Shown here in pieces: positions 44,313 to 53,816 of a stretch of 64,000 bases of DNA (positions are counted from its first letter, which is position 1; every line of letters starts with the position of its first letter). The notes under the pieces were generated by a model. That model did no database searches, was not told where the DNA came from, and was given only the letters and a program-made list of their open reading frames with translations. The stretch is taken from assembly GCF_029689945.1 (NCBI RefSeq), contig NZ_CP121451.1, forward strand, positions 248,001-312,000. Direction: 5' to 3'. This stretch comes from Paenibacillus amylolyticus. GTDB lineage: Bacteria > Bacillota > Bacilli > Paenibacillales > Paenibacillaceae. Position numbers and translations under genes: made by a program.

Positions 44313-44960
44313 TTGGAATTGCTTGAGAAGATCCAGCATCTGTTTGGATCCTACGGATACAGCGTATTGTTTTTTGGCTTGTTGCTTGAATTCATCGCAC
44401 TTCCCTTTCCTGGTGAAACAACGATGGCTTACGCAGGGTTTCTCTCTTACAAGGGTCATCTTGACTTCGGAATCCTCACCATACTGGCTTTTCTGGGAAC
44501 GACGATTGGCATGACCATCACTTATTTTATTGGAGCCAAAGCAGGACTGCCTTTTATAACACGGTATGGAAAATGGTTTCTGCTAAAGCAGGACAAGCTC
44601 GATAAAACGCAAAAGTGGTTCGCCAAGTATGGGAATGCCTTGATCTTCATCGGTTATTTCATCCCGGGTGTAAGACATTTCACCGGATATTTCGCAGGCA
44701 TAGCGGCTGTTCCGTTTCGCAAATTCGCTCTCTACGCCTATTCAGGCGCACTGTTCTGGGTTGTACTTTTTCTGGGCATCGGCAAAATATTCGGCCCCCA
44801 GTGGAATGCCGTATTCCATCTGGCTCATCAATATGCAGCATATATCGCGGGAGGAATCGGCCTATTGCTCATCGCAGCAGTGCTTTACCGTTATCGCAAA
44901 GCATGGGCATCAAGGTCCACCGTATCCAAGCCAACCCCTGTTCGACAAAGACAAAAGTAA
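44313..44960 (+). CDS. DedA family membrane protein
   Basis: About 215 residues, SNARE-associated/DedA (VTT) domain. LPFPGETTMAYAGFLSYKG early, FIPGVRHFTGYFAGIAAVP in the middle, and four to five hydrophobic segments. Relatives flip undecaprenyl phosphate or phospholipids and affect envelope homeostasis. TTG at 44313 is favoured because AGGAG lies ten bases before it; GTG at 44304 would abut the ribosome site. Followed by a strong terminator. Confidence 0.88.
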   Translation: MELLEKIQHLFGSYGYSVLFFGLLLEFIALPFPGETTMAYAGFLSYKGHLDFGILTILAFLGTTIGMTITYFIGAKAGLPFITRYGKWFLLKQDKLDKTQKWFAKYGNALIFIGYFIPGVRHFTGYFAGIAAVPFRKFALYAYSGALFWVVLFLGIGKIFGPQWNAVFHLAHQYAAYIAGGIGLLLIAAVLYRYRKAWASRSTVSKPTPVRQRQK

Positions 44961-44994
44961 ATGCGGACAACCGTCCAGCTATAATAAGAAATCA

Positions 44995-45026
44995 AGGAGT
45001 CGCGAATAGTCGCGGCTCCTTTTTTG
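44995..45026 (+). terminator. Terminator of the dedA gene
   Basis: Arms AGGAGTCGCGA and TCGCGGCTCCT around a four-base loop, then six T. Confidence 0.88.
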
Positions 45027-45074
45027 CATTTTTCTGAAACAGTGCATGGACGATTCATTCTTTTTTGGTTTTTG

Positions 45075-45104
45075 TGATAATACGAATTCATCCAGGTCAT
45101 ACTA
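45075..45104 (+). promoter_or_regulatory. Sigma-G-like promoter of the first germination operon
   Basis: CATACTA (45098-45104) is a typical forespore sigma-G -10. TGATA (45075-45079) fits the -35 at exactly 18 bases with one mismatch. It lies 36 bases before gerAA. Confidence 0.55.
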
Positions 45105-45139
45105 ACTTGCAAATATAGGGTGTATAAGGAGGTGAAGGT

Positions 45140-46759
45140 ATGCACGAATCGAAACGGGATCATCACGATCACAGACCAATCTCTCCGGATCTTCGCGAAA
45201 ATATGGAATACTGCAAGCGCGTGATGGGGAACAGCAACGACTTGATGATGCGCTCTCTTCAGTGTCTACATAAATGGCCTGCCGTCATGTTATATATCGA
45301 TGGATTGGTGGATATCCAGATTCTGAATCATTCCATCATGGAATCATTATTGCAAAAACAGGATCTCCCTGAATTCTCCGCAGACGATGAACATCTCCGT
45401 TACCTTCAGAATGATATTCTGATCGCCAGTAATGTAATGCTGGTGGATGATATCGAGGATGTGCTGAATGCACTTCTTTCGGGATCGGCCATTTTATTGC
45501 TTGAAGGGTCAGTAAAAGGATTGAAAATTGGCGCAGCAGGCTGGGAAGATCGATCTGTGGGAGAACCTGTCTCTCAAACCGTCGTTCGTGGACCGATGGA
45601 GGGCTTTAATGAAAACTTGCGAACCAACACCTCATTAATACGCAAACGCATTCGTGACCCTCATCTCTGGATCGAAGAAAGAGAGATCGGTCGAGTGACC
45701 AAGACCCGGGTAGCTGTGCTCTATCTGGAACACATTGTGGATCAGGAAATCGTGCAGGAACTTCGTCAACGACTCGATGAGATCGACATTGACAGCATCC
45801 TGGAGAGTGGCTATATCGAGGAACTGGTACAGGACAAGACAGGCACGATTTTCCCTACAGTCTACAACAGTGAAAGACCGGATACCGTGTCTGCCGCTTT
45901 GCTTGAAGGGCGAGTTGCAATCATTGTGGATGGGACACCCTTTGTATTACTTGTTCCCGCTTTGTTCGTTCATTTCTTCCAGTCTCCAGAGGATTATTAT
46001 CAGCGAGCAGATATCAGTACACTGATCCGAATGATCCGATATCTGGCCTTTTTTATTGCGCTGCTTGCACCCTCCTTTTATATTGCCATTACCACGTTCC
46101 ATCAGGAGATGCTGCGTATCAACCTGCTGATCAGTTTGGCGGCTCAGCGAGAGGGCGTACCTTTTCCTGCTTTTATTGAAGCCCTCCTGATGGAGCTGAC
46201 TTACGAGATTCTGCGAGAAGCGGGCATTCGGATACCGAAAACCGTTGGTCAGGCCGTATCCATTGTAGGGACGCTTGTTATTGGTCAAGCTGCGGTTGAT
46301 GCGGGAGTTGTATCTGCTGCAATGGTCATTATCGTATCCATCACTGCGATATCCAGCTATGTAATCCCGGAAAATGGGCTCTCCATCTCCGTGCGCATAT
46401 TACGGTTCGTTCTAATGATCCTGGCCGCTGCCTTTGGATTCTATGGCATTCTGATTGTGCTCTTAATTACCGTGACCCACCTCTGCAGCTTACGTTCTTT
46501 CGGGGTGTCCTACATGTCTCCTTTTGCACCTTTTATTCAGAAAGACCTGAAAGACACGATCTTTCGTGTACCTTGGTCCCATATGAAAACTCGTCCGCTT
46601 TCTACGAGTGCTACAAACGAAGTTAGACAAGCCACCAAAAAACGAAGCGGTAATTTGGTAAGGAGTGCACACCATGAAGAGATGCTTATGCTTAATTTTG
46701 TCCTGTGTCATTCTGCTCCCTCTCCTTACCGGATGCTGGGATCGCCAGGAACTGAATGA
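45140..46759 (+). CDS. gerAA: Spore germination receptor A subunit
   Basis: GerA-type A subunit of a nutrient receptor in the spore inner membrane. Cytosolic N-domain with VRGPMEGFNENLRTNTSLIRKRI, then five membrane segments from about residue 290 and C-terminal SFGVSYMSPFAPF. As read it overlaps gerAC by 86 bases. One extra A in the A run at 46637-46642 would end it at TAA 46651-46653, just before the gerAC ribosome site (504 residues), so the tail is probably an error. AAGGAGGTGAAG precedes the ATG. The symbol denotes family, not orthology. Confidence 0.92.
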   Translation: MHESKRDHHDHRPISPDLRENMEYCKRVMGNSNDLMMRSLQCLHKWPAVMLYIDGLVDIQILNHSIMESLLQKQDLPEFSADDEHLRYLQNDILIASNVMLVDDIEDVLNALLSGSAILLLEGSVKGLKIGAAGWEDRSVGEPVSQTVVRGPMEGFNENLRTNTSLIRKRIRDPHLWIEEREIGRVTKTRVAVLYLEHIVDQEIVQELRQRLDEIDIDSILESGYIEELVQDKTGTIFPTVYNSERPDTVSAALLEGRVAIIVDGTPFVLLVPALFVHFFQSPEDYYQRADISTLIRMIRYLAFFIALLAPSFYIAITTFHQEMLRINLLISLAAQREGVPFPAFIEALLMELTYEILREAGIRIPKTVGQAVSIVGTLVIGQAAVDAGVVSAAMVIIVSITAISSYVIPENGLSISVRILRFVLMILAAAFGFYGILIVLLITVTHLCSLRSFGVSYMSPFAPFIQKDLKDTIFRVPWSHMKTRPLSTSATNEVRQATKKRSGNLVRSAHHEEMLMLNFVLCHSAPSPYRMLGSPGTE

Positions 46760-47876
46760 ACTCGGCATTATGCTGGGTCTCGGCGTGGACAAAGATGGAG
46801 ATATGATTAAAGTCAGTGCTCAGGTGGTTGTACCAAACGAAGTATCTTCCAAGGCTGGGGGAGGGAAAGGTACACCGGTTACACAGTATGAAGCATCGGC
46901 CACAACCTTGTTTGAAGCCATTCAGAAATTAACGGAGACCAGTCCACGCCGCATATTCATGGCGCATATCCGCGTGCTGGTATTTGGCGAAGAATATGCC
47001 CGCAAAGAAGGAATATATGATGTGATCGAGGCGTTGATGCGTGAACCTACAGTAAGACCCGATTATTACGTTATGGTTGCCAAAAATACCACTGCCTCCA
47101 AACTGCTTGATGTTCTCACACCTTTGGACAATATTCCTGCTGAAAAAATGTTTAACTCTCTTGATATCTCTTCCAAAACCTGGTCTCCCACGACTACGGT
47201 AACCGGGGATGAGTTAATGGAGTTCATGATATCCCCTGGTATCCAGCCCGTCATTACAGGTGTGGAAATTATAGGGGATAACAAACGAAGTGGCAGCAAA
47301 GAGAACATATCTACAATTCGCTCACCAGCTCGCCTCAATACGACGGGACTGAGTGTATTCAGGAAGGATAAACTGATCGGTTGGTTAACGGAGGATGAAT
47401 CCAAAGGCTACAATTATATCCGAGACAATGTAAAATCAACCATCAGCCACCTGCCTTGTCGAGAGAAGGGCAATGTGACGTTTAAGGCACTCCGCACATC
47501 CACAAAAAGAAAAGCTAAAGTGGTCAACGGCAAGCCTGTAATCAGTATTGCTGTCAAACATGTCTCATCCATCGGTGCGGTTGAATGCGGAATCCAGATT
47601 GGTTCGATGAAAGTACTCAAAGAACTGGAATCAGATAGTGAAGAGCGGCTGATTGAACTGATGCAGAACTCTGTCAATTCGGTAAAACGCAAATACCATG
47701 TTGATATATTTGGTTTTGGACAGGAAGTGTATCATGCAGACCCCAAATTGTTCAAAAAGATGGAAAATGACTGGGACAAACATTTTGAAGAACTGGATGT
47801 CAAATATAAAGCCAATGTACAGATTAAACGCGTGGGTACACTGGATGACTCATTTAAAAATCAATTGAAGGAGTGA
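46674..47876 (+). CDS. gerAC: Spore germination receptor C subunit, lipoprotein
   Basis: Protein of 400 residues, Ger(x)C family. Signal peptide with lipobox LLTGC at Cys 20 or so, followed by WDRQELNELGIMLGLGVD. Outer-leaflet lipoprotein of the receptor. I use the ATG at 46674 (AAGGAG eight bases upstream). The next gene's ribosome site overlaps its stop. Confidence 0.93.
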   Translation: MKRCLCLILSCVILLPLLTGCWDRQELNELGIMLGLGVDKDGDMIKVSAQVVVPNEVSSKAGGGKGTPVTQYEASATTLFEAIQKLTETSPRRIFMAHIRVLVFGEEYARKEGIYDVIEALMREPTVRPDYYVMVAKNTTASKLLDVLTPLDNIPAEKMFNSLDISSKTWSPTTTVTGDELMEFMISPGIQPVITGVEIIGDNKRSGSKENISTIRSPARLNTTGLSVFRKDKLIGWLTEDESKGYNYIRDNVKSTISHLPCREKGNVTFKALRTSTKRKAKVVNGKPVISIAVKHVSSIGAVECGIQIGSMKVLKELESDSEERLIELMQNSVNSVKRKYHVDIFGFGQEVYHADPKLFKKMENDWDKHFEELDVKYKANVQIKRVGTLDDSFKNQLKE

Positions 47877-47883
47877 CCCAAGT

Positions 47884-48120
47884 GTGTTGCTTACACTCTC
47901 AGTTATTGTTGTAGCAGTGGTCATCGGCTGGATCGACCTGCCTAAACTCATTCGCCAGAAGGAGTGGAGAGAAACAGCCGTATACAGTGTAATGCTTCTT
48001 GCGGCTACAGTCTTCGGTGTCATAGCATCCAATCTGTGGGAATTTCCTAGTCCCCTCTACATCATTATGTGGATTTATGATCCCGTGAACCATTTATTAG
48101 CTCGTTTGACTGGAACTTAG
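47884..48120 (+). CDS. Small two-helix membrane protein, germination receptor D-type subunit
   Basis: Protein of 78 residues (GTG start) with two hydrophobic helices, about 2-18 and 33-50. Placed between gerAC and gerAB. Small two-helix D proteins of about this size are encoded by some ger operons and modulate receptor function; the assignment rests on size, topology and position. AAGGAG about ten bases upstream. Confidence 0.7.
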   Translation: MLLTLSVIVVAVVIGWIDLPKLIRQKEWRETAVYSVMLLAATVFGVIASNLWEFPSPLYIIMWIYDPVNHLLARLTGT

Positions 48121-48140
48121 GAGATGAGGGAGGGTACATC

Positions 48141-49264
48141 ATGCTAGAAAGGGACGGATCGGGACAAGACAATTATCCACCCTTACATTTTTGTTAGTCG
48201 TTGGAGATATGATGCTGATCTACCCTTCCGTTATCACATCCTATGCGAAGCAAGACGCCTGGATATGCGCTCTTATTGGCGTTCCGCTGGGAATGGCGCT
48301 TATGGCTCTGATTATAAAATTAGGCAGTATGCATCCGGAGAAAAATCTGGTACAACTTGCTCGAAGTACATTGGGTTTTTGGCCTGGCACCCTGTTTTCC
48401 TGCTTCTACCTGTTCTTCTTTTTGATTGGCACAGCTACACATACCCGGGAAGTTGGGGATTTCATGACTTCCCAGATCTTTCAGTACACCCCTATTCGTG
48501 TCATCATACTCATATTTGTTATTGCCATCGGCTGGGCTGTGTACCATGGCTTGGAGACTATCGCGAGAACGAGTGAACTGCTCATGCCTATTGCTATATT
48601 GTTCATTGTGATACTGGCTTTCTGCCTTCTTCCACAGGTGGACACCAGTAATCTGAAGCCCGTATCAGATACGGGCGTTGTTCCCATAGCGCAAGGTATT
48701 CTGGTTAGCATCATCTATCCCATTGGTGAGACTGTTCCAATTTTGATGATCTTGCCCTATGTTGCAAGAAGCCGTCATCTGATGCGTGACATGATTATTT
48801 CAGCAGGGCTCGGAAACCTGCTTCTTGCTATTTTAGTTACGATATCCATGCTCGTACTCGGCCCCTTCCTTACCCAACATAATATATACGCTTCGTTTAT
48901 TTTATCTCAGAAGATTAGCATTGGCGGATTTTTTGAACGAATCGAGGTGATTATGGCTAGTTCCTGGCTCATCTCTACCTACTTCAAAGCGATAATCTAC
49001 TTATATGCTTTCATCGTTGGATGCGCAGAACTTTTCAAGCTAAAGCAGTTCAAGATGCTCATTCTCCCGTCGGCCTTGCTCGTATATGGAATGGCCAATC
49101 TCGTTGCGCCGAGTCTGACGTTTATCATCATCACCATCGTTCCATACTGGGTAGATTGGGACACAACATTAGGTATCATTCTTCCCGGCATCCTGTTTTT
49201 GATAGCATTAGTAAAGTCCCGCAGAAAATCCAATTCAATATCCCAACCAACAACGGAAGGATAA
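48141..49264 (+). CDS. gerAB: Spore germination receptor B subunit (frameshift near start)
   Basis: About 374 residues, ten-helix APC-superfamily permease fold, the germinant-sensing subunit. The frame from ATG 48141 (MLE...) breaks at the A run 48148-48150; adding one A gives TRQLSTLTFLLVVGDMMLIYPS, parallel to the next gene's TIRQFTLLTFLVMVGDMILIYPS. Contains TREVGDFMTSQIFQYTPIRV. Confidence 0.9.
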
Positions 49265-49311
49265 CTCGGAGGATAATTTGAACATTCATTCATGGAAAGG
49301 AGCAGAAGAAC

Positions 49312-50433
49312 ATGTTGATACAAGAAAGACTCACTATACGGCAGTTCACACTGCTCACTTTCCTGGTCATGGTTGGAGACATGATTCTGATCTACCCTTC
49401 ACTCGTTACGGCAATAGGCAAGCAAGACGCATGGTTCTGTTCGCTGCTTGGTCAGCCCATTGGACTTGGGATTATGTGGGTTCTGTATAAGCTCCACCGT
49501 ACATATCCCCAATTATCTCTCTTTGAAATCTGTACCAAGTTACTTGGCACCTGGGTCGGTTCCGTGCTTTCGGCTGCCTATCTGTTTTATTTCGCCATAG
49601 GTGCAGCCATATGTGTTCGTGAGGTCGGTGATTTCATGACCACCCAGATCTATCTTCAGACCCCCATCCGGGTCATGATTCTGATGATCGTCTGTACCTT
49701 GGTCTGGGGACTATTACATGGTTTTCGCACGATAGGATTAACCTCAGAACTGTTAACCCCCATCGTTGTCATATTTATAGCTTTTCTCTTTTTGGGGCTA
49801 ATTCCTCAAACCAAAAGCAGTAATCTTCAACCATACTTTGATATGCCCTTGGTCCGCATCATTGAGTCCACGATCCGAGGAGCATTTACTTCCTTCGGTG
49901 AACTCATTGTTCTATCCGTATTTCTCCCATATGTGAAACCCGGTTCCCATTTCAAACGAGACTTTTTGCTGGCTACCTTCTTTGGAGGTTTATTGCTAAG
50001 TTTCCTGTTACTGCTCTCCATCATGGTTATGGGAGCAACCTTGACCCAACACAGCATTTACATCTCATATGTACTTTCACAGAAGATTAACATCGGCAAT
50101 TTTTTTGAGCGAATTGAAGCCGTCATGGCTATTGCGTGGTTAATCTCTACTTATTTTAAAAGTTTGCTGTATCTATTTGCTTTTGTATTGGGAACAGCAC
50201 AATTATTTCGATTAAAGACATACAAACCTCTGATTCTGCCCTCGTCGTTGTTATTATTTGCACTTGGTATCCTGATTGCTCCGAATGTCATTTTCTATAC
50301 GGATACAATCATGCCCGCTTGGGTGGATTGGGATATTACCGTCAGCTTCATTATCCCCCTCTTCCTCTTACTGGTTTATCGCATTCGTTTCCGCAACCGC
50401 AAAACGATCTCCTCGGATCGTATAACTCCTTAA
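49312..50433 (+). CDS. gerAB: Spore germination receptor B subunit, second copy
   Basis: Protein of 373 residues, intact; clearly a tandem duplicate of the preceding gene (VREVGDFMTTQIYLQTPIRV in the same place). Ten predicted membrane helices. AAGGAG nine bases before the ATG. Two B subunits with one A and one C may give two receptor variants with different germinants. Confidence 0.93.
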   Translation: MLIQERLTIRQFTLLTFLVMVGDMILIYPSLVTAIGKQDAWFCSLLGQPIGLGIMWVLYKLHRTYPQLSLFEICTKLLGTWVGSVLSAAYLFYFAIGAAICVREVGDFMTTQIYLQTPIRVMILMIVCTLVWGLLHGFRTIGLTSELLTPIVVIFIAFLFLGLIPQTKSSNLQPYFDMPLVRIIESTIRGAFTSFGELIVLSVFLPYVKPGSHFKRDFLLATFFGGLLLSFLLLLSIMVMGATLTQHSIYISYVLSQKINIGNFFERIEAVMAIAWLISTYFKSLLYLFAFVLGTAQLFRLKTYKPLILPSSLLLFALGILIAPNVIFYTDTIMPAWVDWDITVSFIIPLFLLLVYRIRFRNRKTISSDRITP

Positions 50434-50471
50434 ACATAAGTGGCCGATTAAATGCTGCAATACGACAACAA

Positions 50472-50511
50472 AAAGGCTGTGCTCCCGGAACTTACCGTGA
50501 ACACAGCCTTT
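50472..50511 (-). terminator. Terminator of the peroxiredoxin gene
   Basis: Arms AAAGGCTGTG/CACAGCCTTT followed by TTTTTG on the minus strand; sits between the convergent gerAB and peroxiredoxin genes. Confidence 0.78.
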
Positions 50512-50542
50512 GATGGTTTGTTGAACATTCTGTCAGGCAGGT

Positions 50543-51006
50543 CTATATGGCTTTCACTGCTTCAAGGGCAGCCTCAATATGTCCTTTAACCCGAACCTTG
50601 GACCAATCCTTGATCAATTTTCCCTCTTCATCAATCAGAAAAGTTGAGCGAACCATACCCATATATTCCTTGCCATACATCTTCTTCAGCTGCCATACAC
50701 CGTATTGCTCGGCTACAACATGCTCTTCATCCGATAACAAGGTGAACGGCAGTCCATACTTGGCGATAAACTTGTCATGCTGTTTCATCGGATCGGTACT
50801 GATCCCGAGAATGACGGTGTTCAGCCCCTCAAATTCAGCATGTCGATCCCGGAAATCACAAGCCTGCTGCGTACAGGACGAGGTCATATCCTTGGGATAA
50901 AAATAAAGCAATACCCGCTGGCCACGGTAATCCGACAGCTTCACCGGTTCCCCGTACTGGACGGAAGCTCAAAATCTGGTGCCAATTCGCCTACAGTTAA
51001 CGTCAT
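50543..51006 (-). CDS. bcp: Peroxiredoxin, BCP/PrxQ type (frameshift in this sequence)
   Basis: About 154 residues corrected. Thiol peroxidase reducing H2O2 and organic peroxides. Peroxidatic Cys in KDMTSSCTQQACDFRD, resolving Cys five residues later. The N-terminus MTLTVGELAPDFELPSSTG is joined to EPVKLSDYRG by restoring a fifth G at 50950-50953. GGGAGGAA precedes the ATG at 51006. Confidence 0.92.
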
Positions 51007-51055
51007 ATCAGTTCCTCCCTAATTTCGCCCATGAACATTGCGTTGAGGGCATTTA

Positions 51056-51841
51056 TTATGATCCTGCTCCGCGATACCGTTTCACGCCATAATTCCACAA
51101 AAGCAAACCCACGGAACCAAACACCAATCCCATCACAGGTGTCAGCAGTGCCATGCGATGCATCTCAGACCTTTCCAGGAACAGTGCCGCTGGATAGATG
51201 CCCACGAAGGCAAACGGAATGATCCAGGTTAGCAGCACCTGAATGGCACGGTTATAGATCGTTACCGGATAACGCCCATACCCCTGAATGTTGTACATCA
51301 ATGGCAGAATACCCGTTGGTGCGTCCGAATAAAAGGACAACGAGGTCAGCGTGGTATAGATGCCTGCATAGATCATGACTGAGCTGAGTGCCAAAATAAT
51401 CAAGGCAGGGATATGCCACCATTCCAGCACCAGACCAATCTCTGCTCCGCTGAAGATCATGATGATCAAGCCGATAAACGAGCCCACGAGTGCAGGCGGG
51501 TCCACATTTTCAAGCAAGATCTGGAACAAATTATGTGCAGGGCGTGTCAGGATACGATCCATCTCGCCTTTGACGATATACCGCTCACTGAATCCCCACA
51601 GATTGATAAAACAACTGAAGATGCCGTAAGGCACCATGAAATATCCATAAACAAAGAGTACCTCACTCTCGCTCCAGCCGCCCAGGTTATCCGTATGGCG
51701 AAAGACCACAAAGATAAAGATCAGGTTGGTTGCCTGGAACAGCAGATCCGACAGAATCTCCACCCAGAAATCAGCACGGTACGTGAGTCGTGTTTTCATG
51801 TAGTTCTTCAAATATTCCCAGATCAGACCCATATAGTACAT
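51056..51841 (-). CDS. ABC-2 family permease (DUF990/ABC2_membrane_6 type)
   Basis: Protein of 261 residues with six membrane segments; YRADFWVEILSDLLFQATNLIFIF and MDRILTRPAHNLFQILLENVD are typical of this permease family. Last of a three-gene exporter (ATPase, permease, permease). AAGGGGG eight bases before the ATG. Cargo unknown. Confidence 0.87.
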   Translation of the reverse strand: MYYMGLIWEYLKNYMKTRLTYRADFWVEILSDLLFQATNLIFIFVVFRHTDNLGGWSESEVLFVYGYFMVPYGIFSCFINLWGFSERYIVKGEMDRILTRPAHNLFQILLENVDPPALVGSFIGLIIMIFSGAEIGLVLEWWHIPALIILALSSVMIYAGIYTTLTSLSFYSDAPTGILPLMYNIQGYGRYPVTIYNRAIQVLLTWIIPFAFVGIYPAALFLERSEMHRMALLTPVMGLVFGSVGLLLWNYGVKRYRGAGS

Positions 51842-51845
51842 TCCG

Positions 51846-52640
51846 TTATCCCCCTTGCACAAACAGACGCTTGCGCGCCTTACGCCAGATCAGCACCATC
51901 GGAAGCAGCAACACGGCAAACCAAAACACCTGAATGCCGAGTACATTCCAGATGCCGGTACCTTCCACTCTTCCCGTGAAAACCGAACCGGGCAGATACG
52001 TAATGGCCTGAAAAGGCAATACCTTCATCACCGCGGACATCCAGCCTGGATACAGGCTAATCGGGATGATGAGACCGGAGAACAAATCAACCACGACGCG
52101 TTTCATGCGCATCATGCCTTCATTGTTTTCCACAAAGAATGCTGCCAGTCCCGTGATCACATTAATCTGGGAATTAATGAGGAAACTGAAGAACAGCATG
52201 ACGAGAAAGCCAATCCATGCCGACGGAGCCGTAGGCAGCTCAACCGGGAACAGCAGAATGGCAATGATCATCCCCGGAATCATGAGAAGCAGGAAGCGGA
52301 AAATGCCTTCACCCAGCCCCTGCATCATTTTGACCATAACGTAATTGATCGGCCGGATGAATTGAATTGCAATGGAGCCATCTCGTATGTCTGCGGCAAT
52401 CTCCCGGTCCAGGTTGTTGAAGTAAAAAGCACGTGCCATCCAGGATACAGCAATGTAAGTTGTCATCTGTGCTGCCGTAAAGCCGCCAAGTTCACCACTG
52501 CTGCCGTAAATGGCTTGCCAGGTAAAGTAATACACGCCGATATTCAGCGTATATATCAAAATGCCGGAGTAATAATTCACCCGGTATGCCAGCATCGTTA
52601 GAAAACGGATGCGCATAAAATCAATAAATGCACTATTCAT
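51846..52640 (-). CDS. ABC-2 family permease (DUF990 related)
   Basis: Protein of 264 residues, six membrane segments (about 25-45, 55-75, 105-130, 145-165, 175-200, 230-250). Contains IRDGSIAIQFIRPINYVMVKMMQGLGEG, equivalent to the RP-loop of the partner permease. Starts one base after the ATPase stop; four bases separate it from the second permease. Confidence 0.87.
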   Translation of the reverse strand: MNSAFIDFMRIRFLTMLAYRVNYYSGILIYTLNIGVYYFTWQAIYGSSGELGGFTAAQMTTYIAVSWMARAFYFNNLDREIAADIRDGSIAIQFIRPINYVMVKMMQGLGEGIFRFLLLMIPGMIIAILLFPVELPTAPSAWIGFLVMLFFSFLINSQINVITGLAAFFVENNEGMMRMKRVVVDLFSGLIIPISLYPGWMSAVMKVLPFQAITYLPGSVFTGRVEGTGIWNVLGIQVFWFAVLLLPMVLIWRKARKRLFVQGG

Positions 52641-52641
52641 C

Positions 52642-53688
52642 TCAGGATACACCCACCGCTTCTTTCCCTGATCCCACAATCTCGGGACGCTCGGCGGAAC
52701 CGGACTGGTAGATACTCCGCACGATCTCATCCGTGTTGATCTCGATAATCTGGATATCGGTAATATCGGCTTGTCCAACGACACGTCCGAGTACATCCGA
52801 AACATTCAATTCGAGCGGAATCCATACGGATGCGGACAACTCATTCTCAACGGTCCAACGCACAGGCAAGGCAGCAGTCCATTCCTGCATCTGACTGATG
52901 TTATGACCTGAACCAAACTTGAAGCGGATTTCTCTTTCCTTGCCCCACTGGGATTTCAGATGATCCAGACCACCATCATAGATGATGTTGCCGGCATCCA
53001 GCATAATCACCCGGGAACACAGGGCCTCAATGTCCTGCAAATCGTGGGTGGTGAGCAGAATCGTCGTTCCATGCTCTTGATTCATGTCTTTCAGAAACTC
53101 GCGAATCTCCGACTTCACGACAATATCCAAACCAATGGTTGGCTCGTCCAGAAAAACAATACTCGGGTTGTGCAACAATGCTGCCACCAACTCACAGCGC
53201 ATGCGCTGACCGAGACTGAGCTTCCGTACCGGGCGGCTTAGCAGATCCTGAAGCTGCAATCGTTCCACCAATTCATCGAGCCGTTTGCGGAAATCGACCT
53301 CTCCTACACGATATACTTTGCGCAATAAATGGAAGGATTCGATAACGCCAATATCCCACCACAATTGACTGCGCTGACCAAAAACAACACCAATATTCTG
53401 TACAAACTTCTCCCGTTCCTGATACGGAACATATCCACCAACCGATATATGCCCTGAAGTAGGCACCAAAATGCCGGTCAACATCTTGATCGTTGTTGAT
53501 TTACCGGCACCGTTCTCCCCAATATATCCGCATATTTCGCCCTGCGGAATCTGAAATGAAATATCATTTACAGCCAATACCTCCTGGTATTGACGTGCAA
53601 ACAGGTCCTGGAACGCGCCCTTCAGCCCACCTCGGCTTTTCTGGACGCTAAACGACTTGCGCAAATCTTTGACATCAATCGCCAGCAT
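52642..53688 (-). CDS. ABC transporter ATP-binding protein
   Basis: Protein of 348 residues. Walker A GENGAGKST, Q-loop VFGQRSQLWWDI, signature LSLGQRMRCELVAALLH, Walker B IVFLDEPTIGLD, H-loop LTTHD. The long C-terminal extension after 250 is typical of the DUF990-partner ATPases. Energises export by the two downstream permeases; substrate not inferable. Confidence 0.92.
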   Translation of the reverse strand: MLAIDVKDLRKSFSVQKSRGGLKGAFQDLFARQYQEVLAVNDISFQIPQGEICGYIGENGAGKSTTIKMLTGILVPTSGHISVGGYVPYQEREKFVQNIGVVFGQRSQLWWDIGVIESFHLLRKVYRVGEVDFRKRLDELVERLQLQDLLSRPVRKLSLGQRMRCELVAALLHNPSIVFLDEPTIGLDIVVKSEIREFLKDMNQEHGTTILLTTHDLQDIEALCSRVIMLDAGNIIYDGGLDHLKSQWGKEREIRFKFGSGHNISQMQEWTAALPVRWTVENELSASVWIPLELNVSDVLGRVVGQADITDIQIIEINTDEIVRSIYQSGSAERPEIVGSGKEAVGVS

Positions 53689-53816
53689 GATTATACCTCA
53701 CTTGGATTTTGTTGAAATTGCTTGTAGCCCAAAAAGAAATTATAATAGTATCAGTCAAAATTCAGCAATACCTGAACTCATTTTTTATTTCATCTCAAAT
53801 ACAAAGGAGAGCTAGC

